From the NCBI RefSeq assembly GCF_934307085.1, contig NZ_CAKRCF010000023.1:1-46486 (forward strand): a stretch of 46,486 nucleotides of DNA. The letters run 5' to 3'. A program made the position numbers and the translations under genes. Under the pieces are notes generated by a model that saw only the letters and a list, made by a program, of their open reading frames with translations, did not search any database and was not told the origin of the DNA. The stretch comes from an uncultured Anaerobutyricum sp. Lineage in GTDB: Bacteria; Bacillota; Clostridia; Lachnospirales; Lachnospiraceae. Below, in pieces: positions 9,543 through 18,700 of the stretch; the first letter of the stretch is position 1; each line of letters begins with the position of its first letter.

Positions 9543-12014
9543 TTACTCTGCTAAAAGCTTTTTGGCAAGACGTACTGCATCGGCTGCATCTGTAGAATAC
9601 CCATCTGCACCGATTTCATCCGCAAAACTCTGTGTCGTTACCGCGCCGCCAATCATCACTTTCACATCAAGCTGCTCTTTTTCCTTTAAGGCAATCGTAT
9701 CTTTCATCCGCATCATTGTTGTTGTCATTAAGGCAGATAACACAATAATTGACGCATTATGTTCTTTTGCCGCTGCGATAATTTCATCAGCAGGAACATC
9801 TTTTCCAAGATCAATCACATCATATCCATAGTTGCGGAGCATCAGGGCAACAAGATTCTTTCCAATATCGTGAATATCCCCCTCTACTGTAGCAATAATA
9901 ATTGTCGGCATTTTTTCCTGAGTGCCGCCTTCTTTTAAAAGTGGTTCTAAGTACGCTACCGCCTGCTCCATCGTATTGGCACTAGAAATAAGCTGTGGCA
10001 GGAAATATTTCTGTTTATCAAATAATACTCCAACCTCATTAATTGCTGGAATCAACAGCTCATCAAGAATTACTCCAGGCTTTGCCCCTTTCGAAATCTC
10101 TTTTTTTACAATATCAACAATCCCGTCTTTATTTCCCTTTAAAACAGCTTCGAATACCGGATTTTTCTTAATATCCCCACCCATCTCTTCCGCAGGTGTA
10201 TTCTTCTCATTCTGTTGTTTTTCTTCATTTCCAGCTGCCTGTGCCGCCTTAGCGATTGTAGCTTCTTTTAAAGGTGCCATTCGCTGAATCTGCTCAATAT
10301 AGGCAATATCAGAACCTTCCTTATTGCGAAGAAGATCAGAAGCAAAAGAAATTCCCATTAAAAGTTGATTGGATGGATTCGCAATCGCCATTGTAAGTCC
10401 ACTTGCAATGGCCATCGAAGCAAAGGCTCCATTAACATATGGTCTTTCTGGTAACCCAAAGGAAATATTAGAAAGTCCCATTGTTGTGCAAAGTTTCAAG
10501 TCTTCTTTACAGTAACGGATAGTCTCTAATGTCTCTAGTGCTGCATTTTTATTTGCACCTACTGTAGTAACCAATCCGTCTACGATAATCTGATTTTTGG
10601 AAATACCAAGCTTCTGTGCTTTTTCTAAGATTTCATTGATAATTTCTTTCTTTTCATCAAGACTTTTTGGAAGTCCTTCATCAGAAAGCGGAAGAAGAAT
10701 AAACATTGCTCCATATTTTTTCGCTAATGGAAGAAGTTTTTCAATTTTCTCTTTCTCCAAAGAAATAGAATTAATCAGGGCACGTCCTGGATAAGCACGA
10801 AGTGCCGCTTCCATAACTTCTACGTAGCTTGTATCAATACAAAGAGGTAGACTAGAAACCATTGTCACTTTAGAGATGGCTTTTAGCATCATCTCTTTTT
10901 CATCAATACCATTTGTACCCATATTGATATCAAGAATATGTGCTCCCATCTCTTCCTGTTGTTCTGCCATCATCTCTACAATATCAAGTTTTCCTGCACG
11001 AAGTTCTTCCTGGAGTTTTTTCTTTCCAGTTGGATTTATTCTCTCACCGATAACAAGGAACTTGCCATCAAGAGCGATTTCCTGACTCTTTCTTTCTGAA
11101 GCAAGCATAATCGGATGGATATTATGAGGTACCTTTGTGGTAAGTCCGGCAACTTTTTCAGCAAGCATTCTGATATGCTCTGGTGTGGAGCCACAGCATC
11201 CTCCAATAAGTCCGGCACCCGCCTCAATAAATGCCGGTCCCCAGGAAGCAAATTCTTCTGGTGTCATTGGATATACTGTTACTCCATCCTCTAATATAGG
11301 AAGTCCGGCGTTCGGCTTTGCAAGAATCGGAACTTCTGCATATTCCTTCATTTTCTTAATAACAGGAATCATCTGTTCTGGTCCAGTAGAACAGTTTACA
11401 CCAATAACATCCGCACCAATGCTCTGTAGCACAACAATTGCTGTTACAGGATCCGTTCCATATAAAGTTCTACCATCTTCTTGGAAAGTAAGAGAAGCAA
11501 TAACCGGAAGATCGCACACTTCCTTAATTGCAATAACCGCTGCTCTTGTCTCCGCAAGACTCATCATTGTTTCTACGACAAATAAATCAACACCTGCCTC
11601 TAATAAATACCTTGCCTGTTCTTTGTAAATATTAATTAAATCCTCAAGCTTCATCGGACCTACTGGTTCTAAAGCAACACCTGTCATTGTCATATCACCA
11701 GCTACAAGAGCCTTATCTCCTGCCGCTCTTTTACTAAGACCAACTAAACGCTTATTGATTTCTTCTGCACGGTCTGCCAACCCATATTCTTCTAACTTAA
11801 CATGGTTTCCAGAAAAGGTAGGTGCATATAAAATATTTGTTCCTGCCTCCACAAAAGACTTTTGTAAATCAATTAACTTATCCTCATTCTCAAGAATCCA
11901 TTCTTCTGGACATACTCCCGGCTTCATTCCAACTTTCTGGAGATTTGAGCCAGTCGCTCCGTCTAAAATAACCGGGTTTTGTTGTATCATAGTATAAAGT
12001 TCTTCTGTCTTCAT
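9543..12014 (-). CDS. metH: Cobalamin-dependent methionine synthase, lacking the reactivation domain
   Basis: It transfers a methyl group from methyltetrahydrofolate through cobalamin to homocysteine. In the 823 residues one sees the homocysteine methyltransferase domain (about 1-290, zinc cysteines in GVNCSTG and GGCCGSTPEHI), a pterin-binding domain (about 310-570, VIGERINPTGKK and DINMGTNG), a helical cap, and the B12-binding Rossmann domain with the DxHxxG motif in EGDIHDIGKN. The roughly 300-residue C-terminal AdoMet-binding reactivation domain of the E. coli enzyme is absent, so reactivation would need another protein not found here. AAGGA lies before ATG. No SAM riboswitch was seen upstream. 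Confidence 0.93.
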   Translation of the reverse strand: MKTEELYTMIQQNPVILDGATGSNLQKVGMKPGVCPEEWILENEDKLIDLQKSFVEAGTNILYAPTFSGNHVKLEEYGLADRAEEINKRLVGLSKRAAGDKALVAGDMTMTGVALEPVGPMKLEDLINIYKEQARYLLEAGVDLFVVETMMSLAETRAAVIAIKEVCDLPVIASLTFQEDGRTLYGTDPVTAIVVLQSIGADVIGVNCSTGPEQMIPVIKKMKEYAEVPILAKPNAGLPILEDGVTVYPMTPEEFASWGPAFIEAGAGLIGGCCGSTPEHIRMLAEKVAGLTTKVPHNIHPIMLASERKSQEIALDGKFLVIGERINPTGKKKLQEELRAGKLDIVEMMAEQQEEMGAHILDINMGTNGIDEKEMMLKAISKVTMVSSLPLCIDTSYVEVMEAALRAYPGRALINSISLEKEKIEKLLPLAKKYGAMFILLPLSDEGLPKSLDEKKEIINEILEKAQKLGISKNQIIVDGLVTTVGANKNAALETLETIRYCKEDLKLCTTMGLSNISFGLPERPYVNGAFASMAIASGLTMAIANPSNQLLMGISFASDLLRNKEGSDIAYIEQIQRMAPLKEATIAKAAQAAGNEEKQQNEKNTPAEEMGGDIKKNPVFEAVLKGNKDGIVDIVKKEISKGAKPGVILDELLIPAINEVGVLFDKQKYFLPQLISSANTMEQAVAYLEPLLKEGGTQEKMPTIIIATVEGDIHDIGKNLVALMLRNYGYDVIDLGKDVPADEIIAAAKEHNASIIVLSALMTTTMMRMKDTIALKEKEQLDVKVMIGGAVTTQSFADEIGADGYSTDAADAVRLAKKLLAE

Positions 12015-12199
12015 TTTTGTTTTTCCTTTACTTATACTTCGTTTTCTTGCGTTTATTTTCTCTATACTTAACTATTTATATATACAAAAAGTTTTCTCGC
12101 CATACTTTATCTTACTTGTAATAATCTAAAATCATTTACAAAATAGCTTATTTGTATGATACATATAGACATTTATTATCGTTATGCCCTCAATACTTA

Positions 12200-14119
12200 T
12201 TATACATATTCCAGTATAGACTTTACCAGAGAGACTCTGTTAAATGGTGTCATAAAATAAAATCCGGCCCCGATACTTTTTCCCATTTCGATAACTTCCT
12301 TTGAAATTTCAATTGCCGCTTCCTCAAATTCTTCTCTTGAGGCACCTTCTTTATATTTTGCAACAACTTTATCCGGCACATGAATTCCTGGCATCTCGTT
12401 TTTAATAAAAAGAGCATTCCTTCTGCTGACAAGGGGCATAATTCCTATTAAAATCTTTGCTCCTGTATGTTCTTTTAGAAAAGCAAGCCGTTCCATTCCT
12501 TCCTCATCATAAACTGGCTGTGTGAGAAAATAGCTACAGCCTGCTTCCATTTTTTTTAGCATTCTTCCCGCAATATTTTCTGGACTTGCTCCATTCTGAT
12601 TCAATGCCCCTCCATAAAAAATCGTATCGTCCTTAAATACTTCCTGATTCATACTTTGTGCAAATTTCATCAGTCGAATGGAATTAAAATCAAAAACACT
12701 TTTTGTAAATTCTCTATCTTCCCTTGCTACGGGGTCACCTGTTACAAACAGATAGTTACGAATACCGCTGGCGTAACTTCCAAGTAATCCGCTGCGCACT
12801 GCAATCCGATTTTTATCACGGCAGGCAAGATGCGGCATCACATCTATTCCTGTTGTCATTTTTATTTTTGCTGCCATCAGGAATGCATCCGCCCTGGAAC
12901 GTGCAAGTGGAGAATCTGCAATCGTAATAATATCTGCCTTTGTGGAAAGTAACGCATTGGCACCATTAATAAGTTTTGTATCATCTGTATCAAATGGCGG
13001 ATCAAGTTCTACTGCACAGACTAAATTCCCTGCCTCAAGCTTCTGACGAAATGTATTTATTACTTGCTTATCCTTTATACCTTCTGCCTGCTTACTGGCC
13101 TGTGTAATATGTAGCTCCTGTTCTTTTCTCTTCTGAACCCGCTTTGTTACATCTCCCCAGTCTATCTTCACTGGACACCTTTCAAGAATTTCTGCTATAT
13201 TTTTTGTATCTTTTTTAAATACTCTTCGATAGATTTCTCCGATATACTCTGGTGTTGTACCACAACAGCCGCCAAGAATGCGAATACCTAATTGGGATAT
13301 CTCATCGATTTTTTCTCCAAAGTAAGGAACACTATCTGAATAAACTGCACGCCCACGTACGATTTGTGGATAACCACAATTGGGCAACGATGTAAGAATC
13401 ATATCATCTGGCACGCCAAATTCTTTGATATAAGATTTTAAAAACTTCTTCATGTGGGCCGCACCAACACCACAGTTCAGACCTGCTCCATCAAGCAGTC
13501 CACTTTGTACTGCTTCCTGCAAAATGGTCTTATAATGAAAACCGGTACGGCTATATCCTGTCGGTGTCAGTGAAAACTGCCCGATAATAAACGCTTCTGG
13601 GCAACTTCTCCGGATATATTCTGCCATTTTTAAGACGTATTGTGTATCTGGAAATGTCTCTAACACAAAAATATCAGCACCAATCTCTAAAAAGCTGTCA
13701 CATATTTCATAATATTGCCGCAAAATATCTGCTTCTTCAGTATCACTTTCTTCCAAAATAGGACCAATATCTGCTGCAGCAAAAACCGGATATTCTTCTC
13801 TATATGCTGTCTGTGCCACCTCTTTTGCCAACTGATAACCCGCTGTTATAAACTCTTTAAATGCTACATTTTGAAACATCTCTGCTCTGCTTTTCTGCAA
13901 AGCCAAGAAAGTTTCCCTGTTAGCCAAAAAAGTATTGCTTCTTAAAAGCTGTGCTCCATTATTCACGTATCTTTGATGGACTTCTCTTACTAAAGCAGGA
14001 TTGGTGATATTCGCTTCCTCAGAGCAGATGTAATTTTCTTTTTCTACAGAATCAAAATAAGTTCCCATCGCTCCATCTGTTAATAATTTATGATTCTCTA
14101 AGTATTCTCGTATATTCAT
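12200..14119 (-). CDS. Homocysteine S-methyltransferase / methylenetetrahydrofolate reductase fusion
   Basis: A two-domain protein of 639 residues with the architecture of Bacillus YitJ. Residues 1 to about 300 form a homocysteine methyltransferase domain with DGAMGTYF, GLNCGVGA and zinc cysteines in GGCCGTTPEYIG. Residues from about 350 form a MetF-like TIM barrel with AVELDPPFDTD, FVTGDP and YFLTQPVYDEEG. It would make methyl-THF and pass it toward methionine, directly supplying the MetH downstream. ATG at 14119 has the better spacing to AGGACGG (8 bases) than an in-frame ATG two codons earlier. A 185-base gap separates it from metH. Confidence 0.9.
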   Translation of the reverse strand: MNIREYLENHKLLTDGAMGTYFDSVEKENYICSEEANITNPALVREVHQRYVNNGAQLLRSNTFLANRETFLALQKSRAEMFQNVAFKEFITAGYQLAKEVAQTAYREEYPVFAAADIGPILEESDTEEADILRQYYEICDSFLEIGADIFVLETFPDTQYVLKMAEYIRRSCPEAFIIGQFSLTPTGYSRTGFHYKTILQEAVQSGLLDGAGLNCGVGAAHMKKFLKSYIKEFGVPDDMILTSLPNCGYPQIVRGRAVYSDSVPYFGEKIDEISQLGIRILGGCCGTTPEYIGEIYRRVFKKDTKNIAEILERCPVKIDWGDVTKRVQKRKEQELHITQASKQAEGIKDKQVINTFRQKLEAGNLVCAVELDPPFDTDDTKLINGANALLSTKADIITIADSPLARSRADAFLMAAKIKMTTGIDVMPHLACRDKNRIAVRSGLLGSYASGIRNYLFVTGDPVAREDREFTKSVFDFNSIRLMKFAQSMNQEVFKDDTIFYGGALNQNGASPENIAGRMLKKMEAGCSYFLTQPVYDEEGMERLAFLKEHTGAKILIGIMPLVSRRNALFIKNEMPGIHVPDKVVAKYKEGASREEFEEAAIEISKEVIEMGKSIGAGFYFMTPFNRVSLVKSILEYV

Positions 14120-14229
14120 TCTCATCCGTCCTGTTCATTAAAAGTTTGGCTGAATCTATAGTAATTTTATAAAATAGAAGTATAATACTAACGTTATTCC
14201 ATAGGATTACTATATATCATCATAGTTGC

Positions 14230-14287
14230 AAAAAAATCCTGTAACTTCTGTCAGGAGTAAAATCACTTATCACAGCAGCTACAGGAT
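14230..14287 (-). terminator. Terminator of the hypothetical gene at 14296-15006
   Basis: ATCCTGTA (14236-14243) pairs with TACAGGAT (14280-14287), with further CTG/CAG pairing in a large loop. The A-run at 14230-14236 gives a U-tract on the minus strand. Confidence 0.65.
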
Positions 14288-14295
14288 TTATATCG

Positions 14296-15006
14296 TTAAA
14301 TTTCTGTCAACTTGCCCTCGTACTCAAGCATCAATCTTCCCTTCATTCCACAGGCAATTGCAAGCTTCCTCATACAGCGCATCATAGAACGGTTATCATC
14401 TACTCCATAACGGTCAATAATATCTACATATTTATCAATCGCATCCATCGCACTCTTATCAGAAAGATAGAATGTCTCGATAATCTCCTCTATGTTTTTT
14501 CGCTTTGACGTTGTAAAATATAACAGTGTAATCTGAAGTCCGGTAAAGACATTATATAACTCTCTGTTATAATCCGCCATTCCAGATTTCAAAAACGCAT
14601 ATAAATCGCTTAAACGCATCGTATCAATATCATCAATATGCATATCGTAGCTCTTTAACTTATTCTCCACATCAATGTCCATGATAATGGAGCTAATCAT
14701 CATCGCTACCTGAAATCCATCAATGTCATTTCTACTCTTTGCAGTTAACACCGGTGCGTTATTACTCATCTGCTGACAATAAATAATATCACGAATCAAT
14801 GCATTTTCAAAGAGGTTATCTGCTAAAGTATTATCTACTTTAACAATAAATTCTTTTTTTCCTGTATCCATTGCAACCGGACGGCTGCAATCTTCTTCAT
14901 TCTCTGGATCTAACTTTACAATCTTAATTGGATAAACCAATCCGCCCATAATATCTTTATAGATGGCCTCTGTCTTTTCAGAAAGCACTTTTCCTAAAAT
15001 TTCCAT
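14296..15006 (-). CDS. Conserved-looking protein of unknown function
   Basis: A 236-residue soluble, acidic protein that I do not recognise. It has no signal peptide or membrane segment. Notable stretches are VKVDNTLADNLFENALIRDI near residue 80 and a helical C-terminal half with many Ile, Asp and Tyr residues. ATG at 15006 was chosen because it follows GGAAGGAAGAAGAAT; a start 14 codons upstream lacks a ribosome site. It lies downstream of the DUF975 gene with a 117-base gap and has its own terminator. Base composition and codon use look native. Confidence 0.7.
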   Translation of the reverse strand: MEILGKVLSEKTEAIYKDIMGGLVYPIKIVKLDPENEEDCSRPVAMDTGKKEFIVKVDNTLADNLFENALIRDIIYCQQMSNNAPVLTAKSRNDIDGFQVAMMISSIIMDIDVENKLKSYDMHIDDIDTMRLSDLYAFLKSGMADYNRELYNVFTGLQITLLYFTTSKRKNIEEIIETFYLSDKSAMDAIDKYVDIIDRYGVDDNRSMMRCMRKLAIACGMKGRLMLEYEGKLTEI

Positions 15007-15123
15007 TATTCTTCTTCCTTCCTTCGTATTCTGTAATAAACTTCTCATATTTTAACAAAATACTGCCCGTCACGCAAGGAAGTTTTTTGTTCTCCCTCTT
15101 TCTTCCTCTGCCATCTTTTACTA

Positions 15124-15825
15124 TTATTTGTACTCATTTCTACCATAATAAGCTTCTGCTCTACCAGATATTTCATTGTAAAATGCCGCTTCTGCTGCAT
15201 AATGGTATGGATTAATAAATATAAATCCAATTCCAAGTGTAAAAATTCCAAGTATATACCATCCAAGATAGCTGAATCTTAAGCAGAACAGTTCCCATTT
15301 ATGATTTTTCATAATCTGCTTTGATGCCTTAAATGCCTCATGTACTGAAAAATCCTTTCTCTCTTCTAAAATATATGGCACCATTGCATAGGAATATTTT
15401 GCAACGACTCCTGGTACAATCAAAAGAAGATACCCTAACGATAATACAAAAAACAATGTAATTTTAGAACAAAGAACCCGCCACCAATCAGACATTCTTC
15501 CTACCAGACGAAAAATTCCATTCTTTCTCCGGTCCAACAAGGCCAGATTAAAATCAATATATCCAAGACGCACTACTCCCCCGATAAAAAAGTAAATTAA
15601 TGCAATTATTGTTGTTCCAACAAATAAAATAGGATAAAATCCCGGAAGAAATTCAAGAAAATAAACAAGAATCACTGCCACGACCGCATATCCCACAAGA
15701 AATAAAAAAGAAAAAGAAAAAACTCCTAGCCATCCTGCAACCAATCCTGCGACTGCCGCTTTTATCCAGTTCCCTTTCAGTGCGTCTTTCGCAATCTCCT
15801 TATATGTACCTGAACCAAGTCTCAT
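15124..15825 (-). CDS. DUF975-type integral membrane protein
   Basis: A 233-residue polytopic membrane protein matching the DUF975 pattern: an N-terminal amphipathic part with LKGNWIKAAVAGLVAGWLG, then several hydrophobic segments and two cytoplasmic stretches with FSVHEAFKASKQIMKNHKW, a typical signature of this family. Function is unknown. ATG at 15825 follows AAAGGATTTTATTT; an upstream in-frame ATG at 15855 lacks a good site. No function can be inferred from the neighbours. Confidence 0.8.
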   Translation of the reverse strand: MRLGSGTYKEIAKDALKGNWIKAAVAGLVAGWLGVFSFSFLFLVGYAVVAVILVYFLEFLPGFYPILFVGTTIIALIYFFIGGVVRLGYIDFNLALLDRRKNGIFRLVGRMSDWWRVLCSKITLFFVLSLGYLLLIVPGVVAKYSYAMVPYILEERKDFSVHEAFKASKQIMKNHKWELFCLRFSYLGWYILGIFTLGIGFIFINPYHYAAEAAFYNEISGRAEAYYGRNEYK

Positions 15826-15999
15826 AAATAAAATCCTTTCATTTTCAGTAGTCATTCAGTAATCGGAAAACTCCTTCCCTTTTATGAGAAACAACTGGTA
15901 TGACTTATTTGTCTAATATTTTTACAAAATATATCATACCATGACAGAAAAAAGCCATCCCTTTTAAGGACAGCTCTATTCTTCACTATACAATCGTTC

Positions 16000-16179
16000 T
16001 TAGATATTCCACATCTCTTTGATTCTTACAAGTTCATTCAGGGTCATATCCATAAACGCTTCATTCTTTGGATTATTGCTAAAAGCATTCGTTTCTTTAC
16101 GGTAAGTAATCTCTTCTGCGACATCCTCGACCGTAACTCCCTTCGCCTTTAAAATCTGTGCTGCTTCATAACCTCTCAT
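16000..16179 (-). CDS. Small 59-residue protein of unknown function
   Basis: A short reading frame beginning MRGYEAAQILKAKGVTVED and ending RIKEMWNI, preceded by CGGGAGG 9 bases before ATG and followed by a hairpin-like CCTTTTAAGG. The N-terminal half (EAAQILKAKGVTVEDVAEEI) reads like a helix-turn-helix or small coiled element, and there are no rare features such as Cys or long hydrophobic runs. It lies alone between the DUF975 gene and the EutP-like gene. Good ribosome site and ordinary amino-acid composition argue it is real. Confidence 0.65.
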   Translation of the reverse strand: MRGYEAAQILKAKGVTVEDVAEEITYRKETNAFSNNPKNEAFMDMTLNELVRIKEMWNI

Positions 16180-16363
16180 AAGTAAGCCTCCCGTTTATTT
16201 AAAATAATTCTGTATCCATTATAGAACAATCTCTGCAAATAATCCACCCTTTTTATAGATTTCTCTTTTAAATCATTGAACCGATTTTTATGCAATATAC
16301 AATCAACACTTCATAAAGCGATTCTATTTCTTATATAATATCTTCCTATATTTTTTAACAGTT

Positions 16364-16891
16364 TTATATATTATGGAATCGATTCTGATCTTTTGCATCT
16401 TCTCCTGCTCCAAATCCAAGTTCATCATATTTAGACTTTACTTCCTCCCAAGGAAGCACATCCCTTTCCTCTTTTAAATAGGAAAGAATATCTGCAATCC
16501 CCTCACCTGTATAGGCACTCGTATAAAAAATCTTCTTACAACCTGCTAACTCAAGCCACGCTGCCGCCTGTGCCGGCTGTGCCGCCCAATGATCAATCTT
16601 TGTCACAACACCTACAACTTCCCGGTTACAGACTGGTGTAAGATTCGGGGAATACAAAGAAAAAGGTTCGGTTGCATCCATTAAAAGCCCAATAACATCT
16701 GCCTCTGCTGTAAAAACTGCTAATGCAGAAATCAAATTTTTAGACTGTAAGTACTCGCCCGGTGTATCAATAATAACATCATAGTGATTGACATATTGTG
16801 TTTTATGGTAAGTTATCGTATTACCTTTCATCGCCTGAGACAAAGTCGTTTTTCCCGCCTCACTTCGTCCAATAAACATAATTTTTCTCAT
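16364..16891 (-). CDS. eutP: EutP/PduV-like small GTPase, copy 1
   Basis: A 175-residue P-loop NTPase of the EutP/PduV family, normally encoded in ethanolamine or propanediol microcompartment operons, where it may have a motor or positioning-related role. It shows the P-loop GRSEAGKTT (8-16), switch region KTQYVNHYDVIIDTPGEY, and the G4 motif TKIDHW, then TSAYTGEGI as the G5-like end. GAGGAAG precedes ATG. A second copy is at 30160-30678 (same motifs, clearly diverged). No other BMC gene adjoins it: the neighbours are the 59-aa gene and a GH25 lysozyme. Confidence 0.9.
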   Translation of the reverse strand: MRKIMFIGRSEAGKTTLSQAMKGNTITYHKTQYVNHYDVIIDTPGEYLQSKNLISALAVFTAEADVIGLLMDATEPFSLYSPNLTPVCNREVVGVVTKIDHWAAQPAQAAAWLELAGCKKIFYTSAYTGEGIADILSYLKEERDVLPWEEVKSKYDELGFGAGEDAKDQNRFHNI

Positions 16892-16959
16892 AGTATCTTC
16901 CTCTCATCCGCCTGTAATCAAACGATTATACTATACCATAAGGAAAGGGGATATGTAAA

Positions 16960-18165
16960 CTACTTCACTTTGACAGCTTTTATCGTTGAATAAGCGCTAT
17001 AGTATGTTCGTCCTTTAACGGTTTTTAGACAGCGAACTTTAAAATAGTATTTCTTTTTTGACTTACATTTATTTTTAATGATTACTTTTCCTTTAGAAGA
17101 ATTTACTGTTGTAACTTTTTTGTAGCCCTTATTTTTCCTTGTAGAATAGAATACCTGATATTTCACTCCGCTCCCACGTAGATTCCAGGAAATCTGGACT
17201 TTTTTCTTAGACGGTGATTTTACTTGTATTGTAGGCTTTCGCAAATTAACCGGTGCAGAGGTTGTGTTTTTCTTCGATGCTGTAGTTGTTGATGTTCCTG
17301 GGTTCGTATTATCTGTTGCTCCTGGGTTATTGTTTGAAGGAGACTGTGTTGTTTTCATTATAAAATCAATATCTACAGCCCCATTGATTCCATCTACCGT
17401 TCCTGTATTTGTTGCCTGCCACATCTGATATTTTTTATTATATGTACAGGATGGAGAGTTATATTGTGCAACCCATTTGTTCCATTGATTAAATATATTC
17501 GAAGTAAGATATGTTTCAAAATTATATTTGTTAGAATAAACGCCTGTTTGATAACCTGCTGCTTTTATCTTGTTTATAAAGGTTTCCGCTATTTTTCCTA
17601 ATTGATCTGCACTCACTTTTTTAAGAACTGAATCATCTTCCATATCATAATATATTGGATACTGTAGTGTATGTCCTTTTATCAAACGAAGTACATGATC
17701 TGCTTCACTGCTGGCTTTTTCTACTGTATCAGCATAAGAATAGAGATAAACACCGTATGGAATCCCATTCTCTTCGCATCCCTTTACATTATTAAACCAC
17801 TGTGCATCATCCTGGTTTGCCTGATCCATCCCAAATCCACAGCGAATAATAGCAAACTCTACGCCATCGGCCTTTGCCTTCTTCCAATCAACCGTTCCCT
17901 GATAGTGGCTAACATCGATTCCTCTTGCTATAGCACCTTCAATTACGCTTCCATCACTACTATAATACTTACCATTAATCTTTTTCCATGCATCAGAAAA
18001 AGCAACAGCAAATGGTATTGCTCTTGTTATTGTCTGTCCATTCTCATAACGAAAACTATTTGCCTTATCCCCGCTCTCCTTTGCATAAATTGGCATACCA
18101 GAAGTAACCAGCATAATAAATGCAAGCACCATTCCTGCTATTCTTGTAGCCATCTTATTTTTCAT
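16960..18165 (-). CDS. Secreted GH25 muramidase with C-terminal Fn3-like domain
   Basis: A 401-residue exported lysozyme-type enzyme cleaving the MurNAc-GlcNAc bond of peptidoglycan. A signal peptide (about 1-30, IAGMVLAFIMLVTSGMPIYA) is followed by the GH25 barrel with GIDVSHYQGTVDWKKAK and the catalytic D-x-E in YYDMEDDS, then a Ser/Thr/Asn-rich linker (NPGATDNTNPGTSTTTAS) and a lysine-rich fibronectin-III-like domain that resembles the one in the NlpC-type protein at 26480-27583. ATG at 18165 follows AAAGGAG; an in-frame start 12 codons upstream lacks one. The leader upstream may be about 200 bases long. Confidence 0.92.
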   Translation of the reverse strand: MKNKMATRIAGMVLAFIMLVTSGMPIYAKESGDKANSFRYENGQTITRAIPFAVAFSDAWKKINGKYYSSDGSVIEGAIARGIDVSHYQGTVDWKKAKADGVEFAIIRCGFGMDQANQDDAQWFNNVKGCEENGIPYGVYLYSYADTVEKASSEADHVLRLIKGHTLQYPIYYDMEDDSVLKKVSADQLGKIAETFINKIKAAGYQTGVYSNKYNFETYLTSNIFNQWNKWVAQYNSPSCTYNKKYQMWQATNTGTVDGINGAVDIDFIMKTTQSPSNNNPGATDNTNPGTSTTTASKKNTTSAPVNLRKPTIQVKSPSKKKVQISWNLRGSGVKYQVFYSTRKNKGYKKVTTVNSSKGKVIIKNKCKSKKKYYFKVRCLKTVKGRTYYSAYSTIKAVKVK

Positions 18166-18500
18166 AAAAAACTCCTTTCGTTTGTCATGGACTTTTCCCA
18201 TAATCTTTAGTTAACAGGTATTTGATGTTTTTCAATCCTTTGAAAAGACCTCGTCAATTGAATTACCTGGAATATTCCCATTTGGTTTTCTATAACCTCT
18301 TTCTGCTTCGCTTTTACGTAAATGAATCGTTACTATAATATGTATGTCCTTTCAGACCCCAAAAACCTTCGTTTTATTATAGCAGACTCCGTTTTCTTTA
18401 TAAAGAATTAAATTTTACTTACTTTTACAAGCAACACGTTCATCTCGCGTCTAGCCGTGTCTTATGATTTGTTTGCCATAAATATATAGACTCATCATAA

Positions 18501-18535
18501 AAAAAATCCAAAATACAACAATGTATTCTGGGATT
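18501..18535 (-). terminator. Terminator downstream of the nuclease-like gene
   Basis: AATCCAAAATACA (18505-18517) pairs with TGTATTCTGGGATT (18522-18535). A-run on the left and T-run on the right make it usable in both directions. Confidence 0.75.
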
Positions 18536-18584
18536 CTTTTCTTTTACAAAATCAATATTTAAATAATAAAAAGCACAATCACTT

Positions 18585-18649
18585 TGGATGGGCGGTGTAT
18601 CCATCATCTCAGGTACTCCTTACGGAGTGTGTCGGGAACCATTTCCGAC
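18585..18649. repeat. Three-hairpin structured sequence, unknown
   Basis: Consecutive hairpins TGGAT/ATCCA (18585-18603), ACTCC/GGAGT (18615-18628) and GTCGG/CCGAC (18631-18649) stand in otherwise AT-rich DNA. On the minus strand they fall in the 3' untranslated part of the nuclease-like gene. They may be the end of a lost mobile element or a small structured RNA. No second copy is in the window. Confidence 0.4.
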
Positions 18650-18700
18650 CTCAAAATAATTATGCTCAGTATTATTATATTTTGTTATATTAATAATATA

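Larger units (their letters stand above)
18166..18700. other. Intergenic region upstream of the GH25 gene
   Basis: It contains a minus-strand TATAAT at about 18374-18379 that could start a long leader for the GH25 gene, a terminator (18501-18535) for the gene on its right, and a three-hairpin sequence (18585-18649). I looked for cyclic-di-GMP and cyclic-di-AMP riboswitch motifs in the long leader and could not match them convincingly. Confidence 0.5.

Noticed and set aside
12015..12199. SAM (S-box) or B12 riboswitch before metH, and before the fusion gene at 14120-14295
   Set aside because: None of the conserved S-box or cobalamin-box sequences could be found in either gap.
18166..18380. Cyclic-di-AMP or cyclic-di-GMP riboswitch before the GH25 gene
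   Set aside because: The leader is long enough, and a weakly similar GAAAACCAAATGGG block exists, but the rest of the consensus does not fit.
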